The translations under genes and the position numbers were made by a program. From Gelatoporia subvermispora B (Eukaryota; Basidiomycota; Agaricomycetes; Polyporales; Gelatoporiaceae): 64,000 nucleotides of DNA. Below the pieces are notes generated by a model that was given only the letters and a program-made list of their open reading frames with translations, made no database searches and was not told the origin of the DNA. The stretch spans positions 3,646,576-3,710,575 of the forward strand of contig KB445791.1 of the NCBI GenBank assembly GCA_000320605.2. Reading direction: 5' to 3'. Of this stretch, positions 49,511 through 61,730 are shown piece after piece (position 1 is the stretch's first letter; each line of letters starts with the position of its first letter).

Positions 49511-52500
49511 ACTGATGAGAACCCTTCTTGCTGTCATCATTTCGTGTAGTCTTTGGTATGCCTCAATATCTCAATAGCTGGGAACCCTGCTGACAAGATG
49601 GCCTTCGAAGTTGTGCTATTACATCTCGCAAATAGTGATTATCCACGCGCTATTTGATTCATTTGAGAGTCTGGGTGATTCCAGGCATACTCGAGTTCGG
49701 TGAGTGACGCAAACAGATTGCAGGCTGTTCACATCTGCAAGACGGCGGCTCGGGCAGTACTACCATTGATCTCCCATTCTTGATCTCGAATGTCCCGCTG
49801 CTACTCCACCATTACACCGGTGAGAATTCTTTAATTGAGAAAAATGTATTAACCACCGGAGGCACTTTGGAATGCATGGGATAGCCCGCACAACGCAGGT
49901 TCGAGAAGAAGGATCATGCTTCCGGGATGGTACCGGCGGCATCCATCAGTTGCGAAGCGCCCCCGGTGCACCCCTTAGCTATCCCATACGGCTCCGAACG
50001 GAATAGATTATCCGAGAACTGGCATCTCCTTCGTGGCGAAAGACCGTTATTGTATCCGAGCAAGGGGTGTCCCTTACCAGCTCGACATCAGCTCAATATC
50101 AGTCCAATGATATTCCATTGGGGTATTTATTGGCATGCGCGAATCTAGCTAGAGCTTCGGCTCGGCTGAGTACATGACATATAGAACAGCAGGTCTCGAG
50201 GAGCAGGAGCATCGGGCACTCGACGCGCTTCCAGCATGCGCGACGTGGCAGACAGTGCGTAATCAGGCAGCCTTATAGGTCTTATATGTCCCACAGCTTG
50301 CAGGATGCCTTGTACAACTGTCGTCATGCGACCGACGTCACTGCCCTCACGATATCATCAACTTGTCTCGCGCGTCAATACGCATCCGGTGGATTGCCGT
50401 CGTGAGCCCTACAGTTGGTATCAGGTGCTAGGTCCGCCGGGTCGGTGAGTGGCAAGGGTTACTCCGCCATGGATCCGCAACCCGCGAGCTCATTCAGTTT
50501 CCCTGTATCTCACTGACAGGTTTCCCCGCCCATGGCACTGGGCAAGGCTAAACATCGCGAGATCACCGACCCTGCCGTTCGGCTTGTTGCCCGGGCGCGA
50601 GATCTCGACGAGAATATCCCCAGTTTCTTCCTGGCCGGAATTTGTATACGGCATTCGGCGTCTGTGGCCGACCTGCCTTTCTGAGTAACTTCCCTAGCAG
50701 CGCCGTGCGGCAGCCACCATGCTCTTGTGCATCTCGGGTTCGTGACCGGGACCGCCGCTCAATAACCTCGTGGACAGGTGCCCTGATGTCCTCGCGCTCG
50801 ATGTTCAGGTGCTAGGCACCACGGCCCGTCTGGTCTGTACGCGTCCCGTATATGAAGTCAACTGCTGGGGCGATGGGCCACCCAGACCCGCAGACGAACC
50901 GAATCTCTACCATCCTATTATCCGACTGATATCCACATACCGTCATGGTTAGCAAGCGACTGCTATGAGGATGTGCGCGGGCACTCATGTGGTACATTAG
51001 CTATTCAGCAAGGCCGCCTACTCTGACAATAAGGACCAACTTCGGTCGCTCAAGAGCCGAATGCACTTGAAGATCGGCCCCGGCATACAACCTGTGACTA
51101 TCGCGTCCCACTTGCTCATCTTGGGGCCAACATCTGATCATCGCTACGTTTTGCCTGACATAGCGCTCTCAAACCAGTTTCAGTCTCTCGTCACCAAACT
51201 CATCTGCAGTGCAGTCGGAATGCAGCACACTGGTCAGCCATAGCATTCACGATATTTCTGTAACACATCCACTGATCGTCGCATGCATATAGGTCGACTT
51301 CCCCATGGGTGAACTAGAGGAGGCTGAGGAGGTATATGATTAGCCATTTGACATCACTACTTGCAGCATTCTGACGTTTATGTTCTAGTTTGAGGATGCC
51401 ACGGCTCTCGGGAACGACAACTCTGCCTGGGTGCACGATAGTCGTTCCGCAAAGACGTTACGGCAATCTAAGCCTCGGCGGTTGTTCCACTCGACACGTT
51501 CACGTCCGACAAAAATGATCAATCCAGCGGGTTTTGAAGTGTGTATCCTCCTCCTTTGCCCATGGCAGTTGCTGATGGCCCGCGTAGCCTGAGATGCTCG
51601 ACCCGGAGGACCGAGCCTGGATGTAGGATGTAGCCAGCTTGCAGCTGTCTGCCGAGACGATACGTGATGAGCAGTTGTGTGCACCTCTCACGCTCGAGAG
51701 GTACGGTGTATTCTATTGGGCTTTCCTAGTTTATTACCTTCGTCTAGTGCAATATGGTGTCTCTGGATATCTCCGCCATAAGCTCATTGAGCTCTACCAC
51801 TTGATTGCAGGCAAATACATACCCACTATTGTCATTTAGCCTCTTCGTCTACGAGTCGTGCTGTGCTCTCGCCGTTGCTATCACAGATCGACTGAAGTGG
51901 CTACTTAGGAGATACTGTGGCCAAGCGCCCGCTGTCAGCCAATCTAGAGATCCGGATTCATCATATATTCCATGGCGACTTCGAAGAGCATTCAATTCAC
52001 GGCGGCGCCACATATCTATCAGACTTCAGATGCGCTTGCAATGGCTGTACGATGGTTGAGACGTGCGAACAGGTGTTTAGTGCAGCAGTTACAAGTTGCC
52101 CAGCTGACCTGCCGATATCGCTTTGGCAGACGGAGCACGAAATGCACCCACGCCATGCTATTAACCTGAAAGCGCCTTCACATAGCACCAGCAGTTCACC
52201 GCGGCTCCGCAACGGAACGCCGATAGGATTGAACGAGAGCCGTCCATGTTGAGATATATTTGTGGGCTGTCACCTGAGGCCTGCCTGAGGGGCAGAGCAC
52301 AATATATTTCTGAGTGGCAATTCATCTTGCGGCATCTTGGCGGCATTCACATGAGCATACCCTCATGGTGCGCACCTTACGCGGAGAAGCTCTGGTTCTT
52401 TGTGATCTTGAGTGTGTATACATCACTGTCAGTTTTTTCAAATGGAGAAGGAGAGCTACCACTTCGCTGGTGAAGGACACAGCATCGGTACGTACATTCG

Positions 52501-53336
52501 CATACCACTTCGTTGGATCGATGAGCGTGAGGCCACTGGATGCAACAAAGCTTGTCACTCTAAGTGATAGTTGACGGACGGACGTTTTGTTTCATACTGC
52601 AGACCACATATGCGCTCCCAGCACATACATACACTCAGGACGTCACGAAGCTGTGAATGCTCTCTGACGAGGAAAGCCAATCGCGGCTTCAAGCCACAGG
52701 TCCTAGGGCTCAATTTTTACTTACGATAGCTAATAATACTGGCCAGTTGGCTTGGTTACATACGGCAAGTTCCAACAATAGGTCGCTCCGTGAATATCAT
52801 CAGATGCAATACTGGATCGACCATGTCTCCCCTTTGTATATTATCATTGAGACGACAGGTTTGACGGGCTCGCGCATCAAACTGATAATGTAAGTTGCTG
52901 CCTTCCGATGGCTCTGTAGAAATTCTTGATCTCACGATGAACCTTCAGTCGCCTTTCGATCAGGCACGACTCACCTGCGTCTAGGTTCAGGGTCACAAAA
53001 GCCAACATTCCAGTGCAGAGACTTCGCATGCATGCGAGCGCGGCTGTACGATGCGACGGGATACGCTTTGATTGTTTTTGCAATTATAAAGTCCGGAGCC
53101 GACTTGCGGTGAGAATCACTCGAAGCGAACGGAGCACTTGGCAGGTCATATTAATGCGCCAGCACGCCCTAACATGCGTGTATTGGTGACTGGGCATCCG
53201 AAGCTCGTAACAGACCTAGGCGCAGAGATTTGATCATAAAGCAGTCTTGCACCATGGCAATATCTAAATGTGAAATTTGCAGTGTGATATGCACGAAATC
53301 AACAAAAGAGAAGAGGCACGGTACAGGCACCCCAAA
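49511..53336. other. 3.8 kb region with coding-like remnants, no intact gene
   Basis: No gene model could be closed. Plus-strand pieces look coding and some end at good donors or follow good acceptors: around 50310-50447 (RVNTHPVDCRREPYSWYQVL), 50522-50686 (ITDPAVRLVARARDLDENIP), 50780-50952 (DVLALDVQVLGTTARLVC), 51061-51230 (SHLLILGPTSDHRYVLPDIAL) and 51296-51660 (GNDNSAWVHDSRSAKTLRQ). In-frame stops separate them. Further right, 51914-52252 and 52657-52893 are open but unrecognised. The simplest reading is one or more decayed genes of unknown family. Confidence 0.4.
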
Positions 53337-54530
53337 TTAACCGAACTTCTCTTTCGCCATCTGCATGAACATATCCATAGTAGTTTTCTCTTTCTGCCGT
53401 ATCGCATCCGCACGCTCCCGTGCAGCGGCCACTTTCTCGTCTGTCGCTCCGCCGCGCTTCTCGAATCGCTGCCGAGCTGCGTCCCTGCGCGCGATTCTGA
53501 TGAATATGCAACGATCAGACTTCAATGGAACAGGGTCAACGTTGGACGGCGCACCTCTCCCTGAAGCTGTCGCCACCACCCATCAGAGTGGAGTCGTCCA
53601 TGTCGAGCCCATCATCCCCTTTCTCCCGGAATGCACGGTCGGTCTCCCGCTTGGCACGTTTCTTCTCCAGCATGCCTTCCCTGCCAACCTCCTTTGGCCC
53701 GACGACTTCCTCCAGCCTCTCCTTGTCCTCCTTACGCTTGCGCTTGCGTTCGTAGTCACGCTCGGCGACATGAGACTCATCAGCGGCCTCTCGGGCTAGA
53801 GTAATATCGGACTGGGAGGGGAGCGTCGGACCTTGGATACGCCCACTGGCAGAAGCAGCGGATGGACCGCTTTCAGATCTTGAGGAGCGATGGTAAGTCG
53901 CTGCCCCCACTTCCTCGCGTGCGGCACGCAGCGCGTCATTGTCGGCCCGTGACGTCTTGGAGGTAAAAGACCACTTGTATCCAGTCTGGCTACTTGCAGG
54001 CTGTGAGATATCGCCAGAATAGAGACTCTCTTGAATGAGGTGTCAGCTATGACAACACTGTCTTTGAGGTATTGGTTACATACTCGGCAGTTTGCCTCTG
54101 TTCCACGCCTTCGTAGGGCGTATGCTGAAGGGTGAATAAAGACGTCGCGCACATAACCTGCCGCAGGCATACCTTCACGAACTTGCGAAAGTATCTACTC
54201 ATGAATACGTCAGACATCCCCAATCCATACGTCGTCGAGACACTCACTTCCTTGCCTTGTCACTTGATAGCTCATCGAAGTACTGTCCAAATGAATGGTC
54301 TGGATTATCTTCGATACGTGGTAGCTGTTGACTCGCACCTTATGTTTCTCATCCTTCAGCCATACCCTGAATTCGTCACTCCTCAGGAAATAGTCGGACT
54401 CAGAGATAGGCGATGCTCCTGCGGGAATTGGTACATCAAGAGAGCGCGAACGCGAACGACCTCGAGAGCGGTCGTGCTCTGGCGAGCGAGAGCGGTCTCG
54501 GGAATACGATCGTTGTCGACGGGACGACAT
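53337..54530 (-). CDS. SR-rich nuclear protein related to plant style cell-cycle inhibitor 1
   Basis: Six exons, complement(54339-54530, 54248-54282, 54173-54194, 54084-54108, 53555-54029, 53337-53496), encode 302 residues. An Arg/Ser-rich start (RSRSPEHDRSRGRSRSRS) suggests a nuclear, splicing-linked location. Then comes ISESDYFLRSDEFRVWLKDE, YFDELSSDKARKYFRKFV, and WNRGKLPK with LYSGDIS. This matches the family of plant SCI1 (DDYF..N.EF..WLK.EK...F.DLS...AR..F..FV..WN..KL...YYEG). The rest is a charged helix-rich region. Three very small exons (35, 22 and 25 bases) interrupt the conserved domain and were placed by keeping that pattern. The exact role in fungi is unknown. Confidence 0.82.
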
Positions 54531-54811
54531 AGCGCAGCCACGAGGCTGCGCGCCACAGACGTGCTGTTTACTCGAGCTAAGCGAGCGCATGTTGCTCACG
54601 TGATCGGACACTTTGCTATGCACCTTGGCACTCAAAATGTGAAGCTCACGGCACACTTGCATGCCACTGCAGGATAATCACACATTTCAGCCAACCGCAT
54701 GTACAACGTCTCACAGCCTTGTTAATGCATGGGTGCATAGGAGAAGACAATGGGGAGACATAACCCGGACCGGAAACGTAACAGATAGCGGAGGACAAGG
54801 GTAATGATATT

Positions 54812-55461
54812 TTAGATGGTCGTCTCGTAGGGGACCGGACGCATCGTCTGGGGCTCGTTACCCTGTGTCGAGACAACGTGTGCCTCACGGGGGAGGACAG
54901 GGATGCGCTTGAGGACTACCCGCTCTGATTCGCCGTACCTGGACTAAGCACTCGATCATCGTGTACAAATATATGTACTCACCGCCCTTCTGCTTGGCCT
55001 CCACATGCGCGGCGTGGTTGCGCTTAACGCGGTCCAGGAACTCCTGCCTGCACTTCGAGTGCCTGATGTGCTCAATGCGGACGTTGACACGCTTCTCGAT
55101 GTAGCGGCCACCGACGACCTTGTTGACAATGACACCGACCGCCCGCGGGGTGACGTTGTAGATGATGCCAGTGCGGCTTCAAACATAGGTTCAGATCACA
55201 ATGCAACAGGACCCAAGCCTGTGACGCACCCGTGGTAGAACTTGTGGGGCATACCCCGCTGCATGGCAGAGTTGGCCTTGATGTCAACGATGTCACCTAC
55301 GCGGTACGGGATGAGGTAGGTCGACAAGCGGATGAGGCCATGTTCTGCAGCAGAGTCCCGTCAGCACCAGCCCATACGGGCAGCATTTCCTCCTACACAC
55401 CCTTGAAGCCCCGCTTGAACATGTCGCGCGTGCGCGCCCGGTAACCGAAGGAGTGCGGCAT
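54812..55461 (-). CDS. RPL21: 60S ribosomal protein L21 (eL21)
   Basis: Exons complement(55401-55461, 55230-55344, 54983-55176, 54812-54924) give 160 residues, the usual length of eL21. Key parts are [71 protein letters not shown] and [15 protein letters not shown]. The last acceptor is GAATCAG at 54925-54931, which gives KQKGERVVLKR; the nearer TCCAG would break the frame. A branch-like CTGAC and a CAG just before the ATG suggest an intron in the 5' leader. Confidence 0.95.
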
Positions 55462-55718
55462 CTTGAGGACTGGACAGCAGTGAGTTCCAGAACGTCAGAC
55501 ACAGCGAGCAAGGGCAACACTAACGGTGGTCGTCGTCGGCGGCGGTGCTGGAGGACTTGCTGAGCTCGGCGCGGCGGCAGGCGCCGGAAAATGCCGAGTG
55601 GCTGAAGTGGTTCTACACAGTTGTCACGGCGTCTAACCTTCCTGTTTGGTCACATTTACAGTTACAAGACCCTCCGTAAGGCTCGCGCTAGGCAGCTCTC
55701 GTCCCCTCCTCAAGAAAA
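55462..55718. promoter_or_regulatory. Divergent promoter of two ribosomal protein genes
   Basis: 257 bases separate the start codons of eL21 (minus) and uS4 (plus). Shared control of the two ribosomal genes is inferred from this arrangement. Confidence 0.65.
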
Positions 55719-56559
55719 ATGCCCAGGTAATGTCTGCGTATTCGTCGTCGAGGAAGTCGTTGTGTTGACGCTGCATTCCAGGGCCCCGAGGAATCACAGC
55801 AAGACGTGAGTCTCTGTCTACTCAAGAACCACTAAAAAGTGGAGGGATGCACCGTGCTGATCATAGCCGTGCCCCATTATCTCTTTGATGAATGCAGCTA
55901 CAAGGTCCCCCGTCGGCCTTTCGAATCTGCTCGCCTCGATGCCGAGCTGAAGGTGCGTCACGCGTTGCTGCTTGCTGATACACTTGCTGATATCCTTCCT
56001 ACCTTAGCTCGCCGGCGAGTACGGTCTCCGCAACAAGCGCGAGATCTGGCGCATTGGTCTCATTCTGTCCAAGATCCGTCGTGCTGCCCGTGAGCTGCTC
56101 AAGCTCGACCCGAAGGACCCCAAGCGTCTCTTCGAGGGTAACGCCCTTATCCGTCGTCTTGTCCGCATCGGTGTGCTCGACGAGTCGCGCATGCGTCTGG
56201 ATTACGTGCTGTCGCTCAAAGTCGAAGACTTCTTGGAGCGCCGTCTCCAGACCCAGGTGTTCAAGCTTGGCCTCGCCAAATCCATCCACCACGCCCGTGT
56301 CCTGATCCGCCAGCGCCACATTCGGTATGTCTCACCAGCATCTTTTGGTATCTTCCATAACTAACGGTCTATCTTCGTCTTCAGTGTTGGCAAGCAGATT
56401 GTCAACGTCCCGTCGTTCGTTGTCCGTCTCGACTCACAAAAGCACATCGACTTCGCGCTCACCTCGCCCTACGGCGGGGGCCGCCCCGGTCGTGTCAAGC
56501 GCAAGCGCGCCCTTGCGGCCGCGAAGAAGGAGGAGGGTGGCGACGAGGAGGAGGAGTAA
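55719..56559 (+). CDS. RPS9: 40S ribosomal protein S9 (uS4)
   Basis: Exons 55719-55726, 55782-55805, 55898-55952, 56008-56324 and 56385-56559 encode 192 residues. The start [20 protein letters not shown], then [20 protein letters not shown] and the S4 domain [20 protein letters not shown] with [20 protein letters not shown], are diagnostic. The acidic tail (GGDEEEE) is usual in eukaryotes. Four introns, three of them in the first 90 coding bases, show the 5' bias common in fungal ribosomal genes. Confidence 0.96.
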
Positions 56560-57286
56560 ATCGTTTACGCTCTACTCATCATGCACCCTTTTACATCATT
56601 TCATGTGGGTTAGTCCTTGTATGGCGTGTATGCATATGCTTGCCGTCGCTTATTTGCTTTGTACGTCTGCTGTGTGTTCTGAGGTCCTATGTATCCGCGC
56701 ATCCTCATCAAGCCGAGGTACTGAAACATTGCGATGACTGAGAGCCGTCGCTGCGACCGCGATATTTTGATGTGCAGCTGTGAGAATATGGCCTCTCGTT
56801 AGTTGATACTCAGTTTTCAGCGCGTTCTTCTACACCTGTACAGTTACAATGTTCGCTGGCGCTCTCATTCGGGTAGGCTGATGTGAAGACCTTGGGCGAT
56901 GCTGATTACTTGTCCCCTTTGGAAACGATTGGGGAGTTTGCACACGTGGAAGACGGGCGCTGTCTGTAATCGCATATCGCTGACCATTTGTGGCGTCAAA
57001 GACCAATATGGACCTGTATGCCGACCGATCAGCAGGCTGAAGAAACCCGCGTCACATGAACCTCTACAGCTGATATGACCGTGTACCTCAGAACAGAAGC
57101 ATTGTGCGCTATTCTGCGCGTATATATGCGGCCTTCCTCAGCATGAGATCCCTGTCTGACCTATCTGTGCGGGCCAGGTATGTGATGAATGTTTGCTACA
57201 TAGTCTGTCGTATGATCTTATTCCATGACTAGGCTAATCCGCAACTTTCCAGCGTCTTCACCCCGAGACGTCTATCTTTTCTTGAT
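56560..57286. other. Intergenic region uS4 - GH20
   Basis: Terminator side of uS4 and promoter side of the secreted hexosaminidase, with no supported gene. Confidence 0.5.
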
Positions 57287-59439
57287 ATGTTGGTCTTGAT
57301 ATGGCTTCTAGCAGCTATTACCAGTCTATATGCGCCATGGCCAACGATCGCCATATCTCTCGAGACCTCGCTTTATTCTCAGGTCCCCTCCGTTGCGATA
57401 TTTAAACCAACTAAAGGCACATTCCAGCTTGCTTCTGATGTCAGGATCATAGTGGACAGTCTTCATGGTACCGATGGGTCTCCATCTGCGTACGCTTTCG
57501 CGGAGACATTCAGGACAGATCTCATGAGTCTGGCGGGATTTCGCTTCGTGCCACCGGTGCTACTTTCACCTGGCGACTCCGGCACAAAGGATGCGCCAGC
57601 GATAGTCATCGAGATCGATCCGAATTTGCAGTATTCGCTGTATAATGCTAAACCGACGGACGAAGGCTACGACTTTGAGATTACAGAGTATACATACACG
57701 ATCAAGGCCTCTGCACCGATCGGCGTATGGTGGGGGACTCGCTCGCTTTTGCAGCAAGCGGTATCGGCAATGGCAGCGGATTCGAAAGTAGTGGCATTTT
57801 CCACTGGCAAAGGTACCGATGCTCCAGGCTGGGAGGTTCGAGGTTTTATGCTTGATGCGGGAAGGCACTGGTTTGACACAGGATTTCTCAGTGAGTGGCT
57901 CAAGTTGTGGCATTCGTGGGAACCATTCATCGAAGATGTTGTCTTGCAGGCGAGTTATGCATTTATGCTTCGTTCTTCAAGATCAACGAGATGCACTTGC
58001 ACTCGTCGGATAACTTGTGGAACCCTGACTTTCTGTACGGTACCGGCAATGAGGGGTGGAAAGAGCTATACGCTGCCTTCCGATTCCAACCTCCCCATGG
58101 GTCCCCCATATCTGGTCTGGTTCCAAGACTCAATGAAAGCTGGACGCAGAGTGACTTCTCCGCTTTGCAAGAGACATGCACGAATCATGGAGTGACCATT
58201 ATCCCGGAGATCGATAATCCAGGACATTCACTTATATTCAGCCAGTGGAAACCTGAACTCATGCTCAGCGGCTCACCCGACTCACTAAACCTGTCGTACC
58301 CGGACACTATTCCCACTATCAAGTCCGTCTGGGAAGAGTTTCTCCCATGGTTCACATCGTCCGAGGTGTCTATCGGAGCGGACGAGTACGATGCATCCCT
58401 CGCTGACGATTACATCTCCTTTGTCAACGAGATGTCTGATTACATCATGGAGCAATCTAGCAAGTCCGTCCGCATATGGGGCACGAACGAGCCGAGCGAC
58501 ACGCTGTCGGTCTCGAAGCAGATTACCATCCAGCACTGGGACTTTCCTGACGCCGATATCCCGATTCAGCTGATGAACGAAGGATACTACGTTATCAACT
58601 CAGAGCAATACTTTCTCTACCTCGACGGGAAATTTTCCGACGGTGACGAATTCCCCCAGCAGCTCAGCCCCGACCTGATCTGGAGCGGCGCACCGGGGGG
58701 CACAGGTTGGGCGCCCAACATCTTCTCGCCGACGGATGCGTCGAACAACACGCAGGTGGACGACCCGATGCTGCGGGGCGCCATCATGGCGCTGTGGAGC
58801 GACTGGGGGAACAATGCAACAACGATGCTCGAGGATTACTACCAGCTTGCGCCGAGCCTTGCGCTCTTTGCAGAGAAGGCGTGGGCAGGATCGGGTGTAC
58901 GTGATACGGAACTCACGCGCTCGCAGTTCGAAGCGGTGTACCCCGTGCTGAACGCTGCAGCACCGGGACAGAACTTGAACCGCGTTGTCAAACCTGAGCG
59001 GGGAAATACGATCTACGAGTACGCTGGCTCGTACAATCTGCTCCGAACGCCCTATACCTCAGTTGGCCCTCCGTACACTCTTACCTTCAGTGTCAAGCCA
59101 GATGCCACACACCCTACCCAGGGTCTCTTGTTCTCTGGCCGCGATTCGAAGTTGTGGGTAGCGAATTTGACATTTGAAGCCACAGGTCAGCTGTATGCGC
59201 TCGGATATGTTCTGCCGACGGACGCATACACCACCGTCTCGATTCATGCGACGACGGGTTACACATATGCGATCATTGACGGCGATGAGGACCACCCGTA
59301 CTACTGGTACACCATCATGGACATTTGGGGCGAGTACCTGACTGTCGGTAATATGTCGTTCGCCGCACCGTCGCGGCAGATCGGTGGGGAAGCCTTCGGA
59401 GGGTTGGTGAAAGACATATCGTTAGTTCTCGGAGTTTGA
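57287..59439 (+). CDS. Secreted beta-N-acetylhexosaminidase (GH20)
   Basis: Exons 57287-57890 and 57950-59439 encode 697 residues. The N-terminus (MLVLIWLLAAITSLYA) is a signal peptide. The GH20 barrel shows GWEVRGFMLDAGRHWF, INEMHLHSSDNLW and the Asp-Glu catalytic pair at 346-347 in SIGADEYD. The pair acts by substrate-assisted catalysis on terminal GlcNAc/GalNAc residues, for example from chitin. After the barrel (about residue 530) a further ~165 residues look like a LamG/concanavalin-type beta-sandwich (YTLTFSVKPDATHPTQGLLF, LWVANLTFEATGQLYALGY), probably for substrate or cell-wall binding. The intron lies inside the barrel and its removal joins GFL to SELCIYASFF. Likely extracellular. 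Confidence 0.92.
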
Positions 59440-59663
59440 GGCATTGGGCACTATCTATAGACTATGCGTATCATCCAATGCGAATTGTAAATTACAGTCC
59501 AGATACACAGCATGAATGACTATTTGCGTATATACAATGGGGTAACTGCACCTGCGTGAGGTATGTTCGTACAAGAATGGTGCTTATCCACAATATCAGG
59601 CTGAAGCAATAGAATATGGCTGGAGACCAAAACACAAGAGATAATCGCCCAGTGTCACACATA
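59440..59663. other. Short convergent spacer
   Basis: 224 bases shared by the terminators of the GH20 and TRF4-type genes. Confidence 0.5.
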
Positions 59664-61730
59664 TTAGTCTCGGTGTCGCTTTCTGCGAGGTTCCTCGCTG
59701 CTATCCCTCGATCGGTCATCATACCTGGAATCCCTGTAGCGATCGTCGGGCCTAGCATCCCTAAGCCGATCATCATTGCGCCGCGAGTCCCTGTGACGAT
59801 CTTCACGCCGCGAGTCCCTGTGACGATCTTCACGCCGCGAGTCTCTGTGACGGTCGTCCCTACGAGAGTCCCGATGACGTTCGTCGCGGCGGGGATCCCT
59901 GCGGTGTTCGTCGTGTCGCGATGTTCGAGGTCTGTCTTCGTAACCTGAGTCCCTGGATTGGCGGCCATATCGAGATGACGAGGTAGTGTCATCGTCTCTT
60001 CGTCGAGGCCTGTATGAGTCCCACATGGGGCGAGAAGGCAGGTCGCGCTCCTGTATCTGGCGCGTGGATGCTTGTGCAGCACCAGGATGAGAGAAATGCG
60101 GGGGTGGATCGCGTCTTTGTGTCTGATGTGGGGGACGTTGCCATACTGGAGGCATCTGCACGCCGTTCAGAGCTTCGTCGAGTTGGCCTGAGCGTATGAG
60201 TTCTTGTACATGTTCGCGCTGAGCGACAGTCTGGATCATTGTATACATCAGGGCTGATACTGATATCTGCAGAATGCGCGACCAACCTCTTCTGGTACCC
60301 CAAGGATGCTTCCGAGCACATTGTCCGGTATCTCCTTGAAAGGATGTGTGTCTAGTGTTTCCAACGCCATTTTGAAAACTTCTCGGATGCGTCTAAGCTG
60401 ACTTGTTGCCTTCCCGATATCATTATCTATGGTGAGTGATCGCCGCAGTTCCTGACGGAGAGTCTGAGCCTTGGTGAGACATACCAGGATTGATCAGGCA
60501 CTCGATACACAGGCTGTAAGGCCTGGACTCCTTCAGCCATCCCTTGGCTTCCTTCGGAAGGAGCTTGCCCTCAAGTACGGAGATGTACGAGGTCTCGTAC
60601 GGAAACTCATTGGCATAGTAGTCGAAGAAATCCATGAGGAGTGTACCAAGCGACTCCTTCTCCAGTGGCTTCGTGACTTTTTCTTCGTCCCGACTGAACG
60701 GATTGAGCTGCAGTGCCATGTATAAAATAAGGGCCTACACAAGAATGCAGAATGGAACCCATATACCCACTTGCAAGAAGCTGATGGCAAGGCAAATGAG
60801 GGAGTAGCTGCTGAGTCCTCCATATGCCGCGGAATTGAGATTATGTTGAGCAAGAAAGCCCTTCATTGCCATCACGAGGTGTCGTAGAGCAGGCATCCGC
60901 TGTATGTAGTCCGTAATCACGGGTACCGCTTTGACTCCATCCTCATGGTTGAGACTAATGTCAATTTTGTACGATCCTATTCAATAGGGCATCCGTCAAC
61001 TTGAAGTAACGGGAACGGGGAGAGAAGGATTTGAACCTGATTCGGGGGTCGTCTGGAATTGTATGACGGGCACTCGCGCGTGATGCACAACATTCGTACT
61101 TGCGGCTATATGCGCACTCTTCAGCGCAGCGGCCAGCTGAAACAGTATCCGCTTCTTGTCCTCGTCCCCTAATTGCTGTGGCAATGTCATGACAAGGTCG
61201 ATATCTCTGCGAGACGTCGCTGGTCAGTGCCTTCGGAGATGGCGAAGAAATGTGCCAACAAACCCATCAGGCACGTATAACCCTTGGGCAACGCTTCCGA
61301 ACGTGGATATACTCGCTTTACTGAACCGTCGTTGGACTACTTCAGTGACACGCTCTATGACGCGTTTCCGTGCCGCGTCCTCTTCTGGCGTCGGGAGGAT
61401 CCAGTTCGTGTAGGCGACGATCTCGTCATGCAATCTGCACACGCAGAATGAGTTTGCAAAGATGACTACAGATAGATCACATCAAGCGCACCTCTGCTGT
61501 TTGCTTTCGTACACAGTCGTGCCCAGGGCCTCAACCCATGGCGTCGCGTAGATCTTTTCTTCCGGTACATGTTCTGTTTGCACGTTCCGCTTCCGCTTCC
61601 TCTGGCGCGCCCTGCCTGACGGTCTCGGCGGCTTCCCTTCCTCTGTCACCTTTCCCTCATTCCTGCCGTGCTCAGGACTGGTCTGCAGATGCGGAGGAGG
61701 TTCTCTAGCCGAAGTTGGCTCAGACGCCAT
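59664..61730 (-). CDS. TRF4/PAPD5-type non-canonical poly(A) polymerase
   Basis: Seven exons. The nucleotidyltransferase core has FGSVAQGLYVPDGDIDL (G126-S127, metal-binding D138 and D140) and KIDIS (D199). The central domain follows with YIQRMPALRHLVMAMKGFLA, GGLSSYSLICLAISFLQ and LGTLLMDFFDYYANEF, then the PAP-associated region (RPYSLCIECLINPDNDIG). This is the TRF4/Cid14 family, the catalytic part of the nuclear TRAMP complex that adds short A tails for exosome decay. The last exon, 59664-60192 or so, encodes a basic Arg/Asp/Ser tail with 9-residue repeats (RHRDSRRED type). Mono-partite basic segments near residues 40-50 suggest nuclear import. Confidence 0.9.
59781..59860. repeat. 27-base tandem repeat inside the TRF4-type gene
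   Basis: Two identical 27-base units (59781-59807, 59808-59834) and a diverged third. Each encodes one RHRDSRRED-type block of the C-terminal tail. Such in-frame repeats change copy number easily. Confidence 0.85.

Noticed and set aside
59616..59948. Plus-strand frame with repeated VPVTIF segments
   Set aside because: It is the antisense of the 27-base repeats coding for the Arg/Asp/Ser tail of the TRF4-type protein.
61010..61070. A GGTTCAAATCC stretch on the minus strand, resembling the B box of a tRNA gene
   Set aside because: It lies at an exon-intron border of the TRF4-type gene. No matching A box or acceptor stem is found at tRNA spacing.
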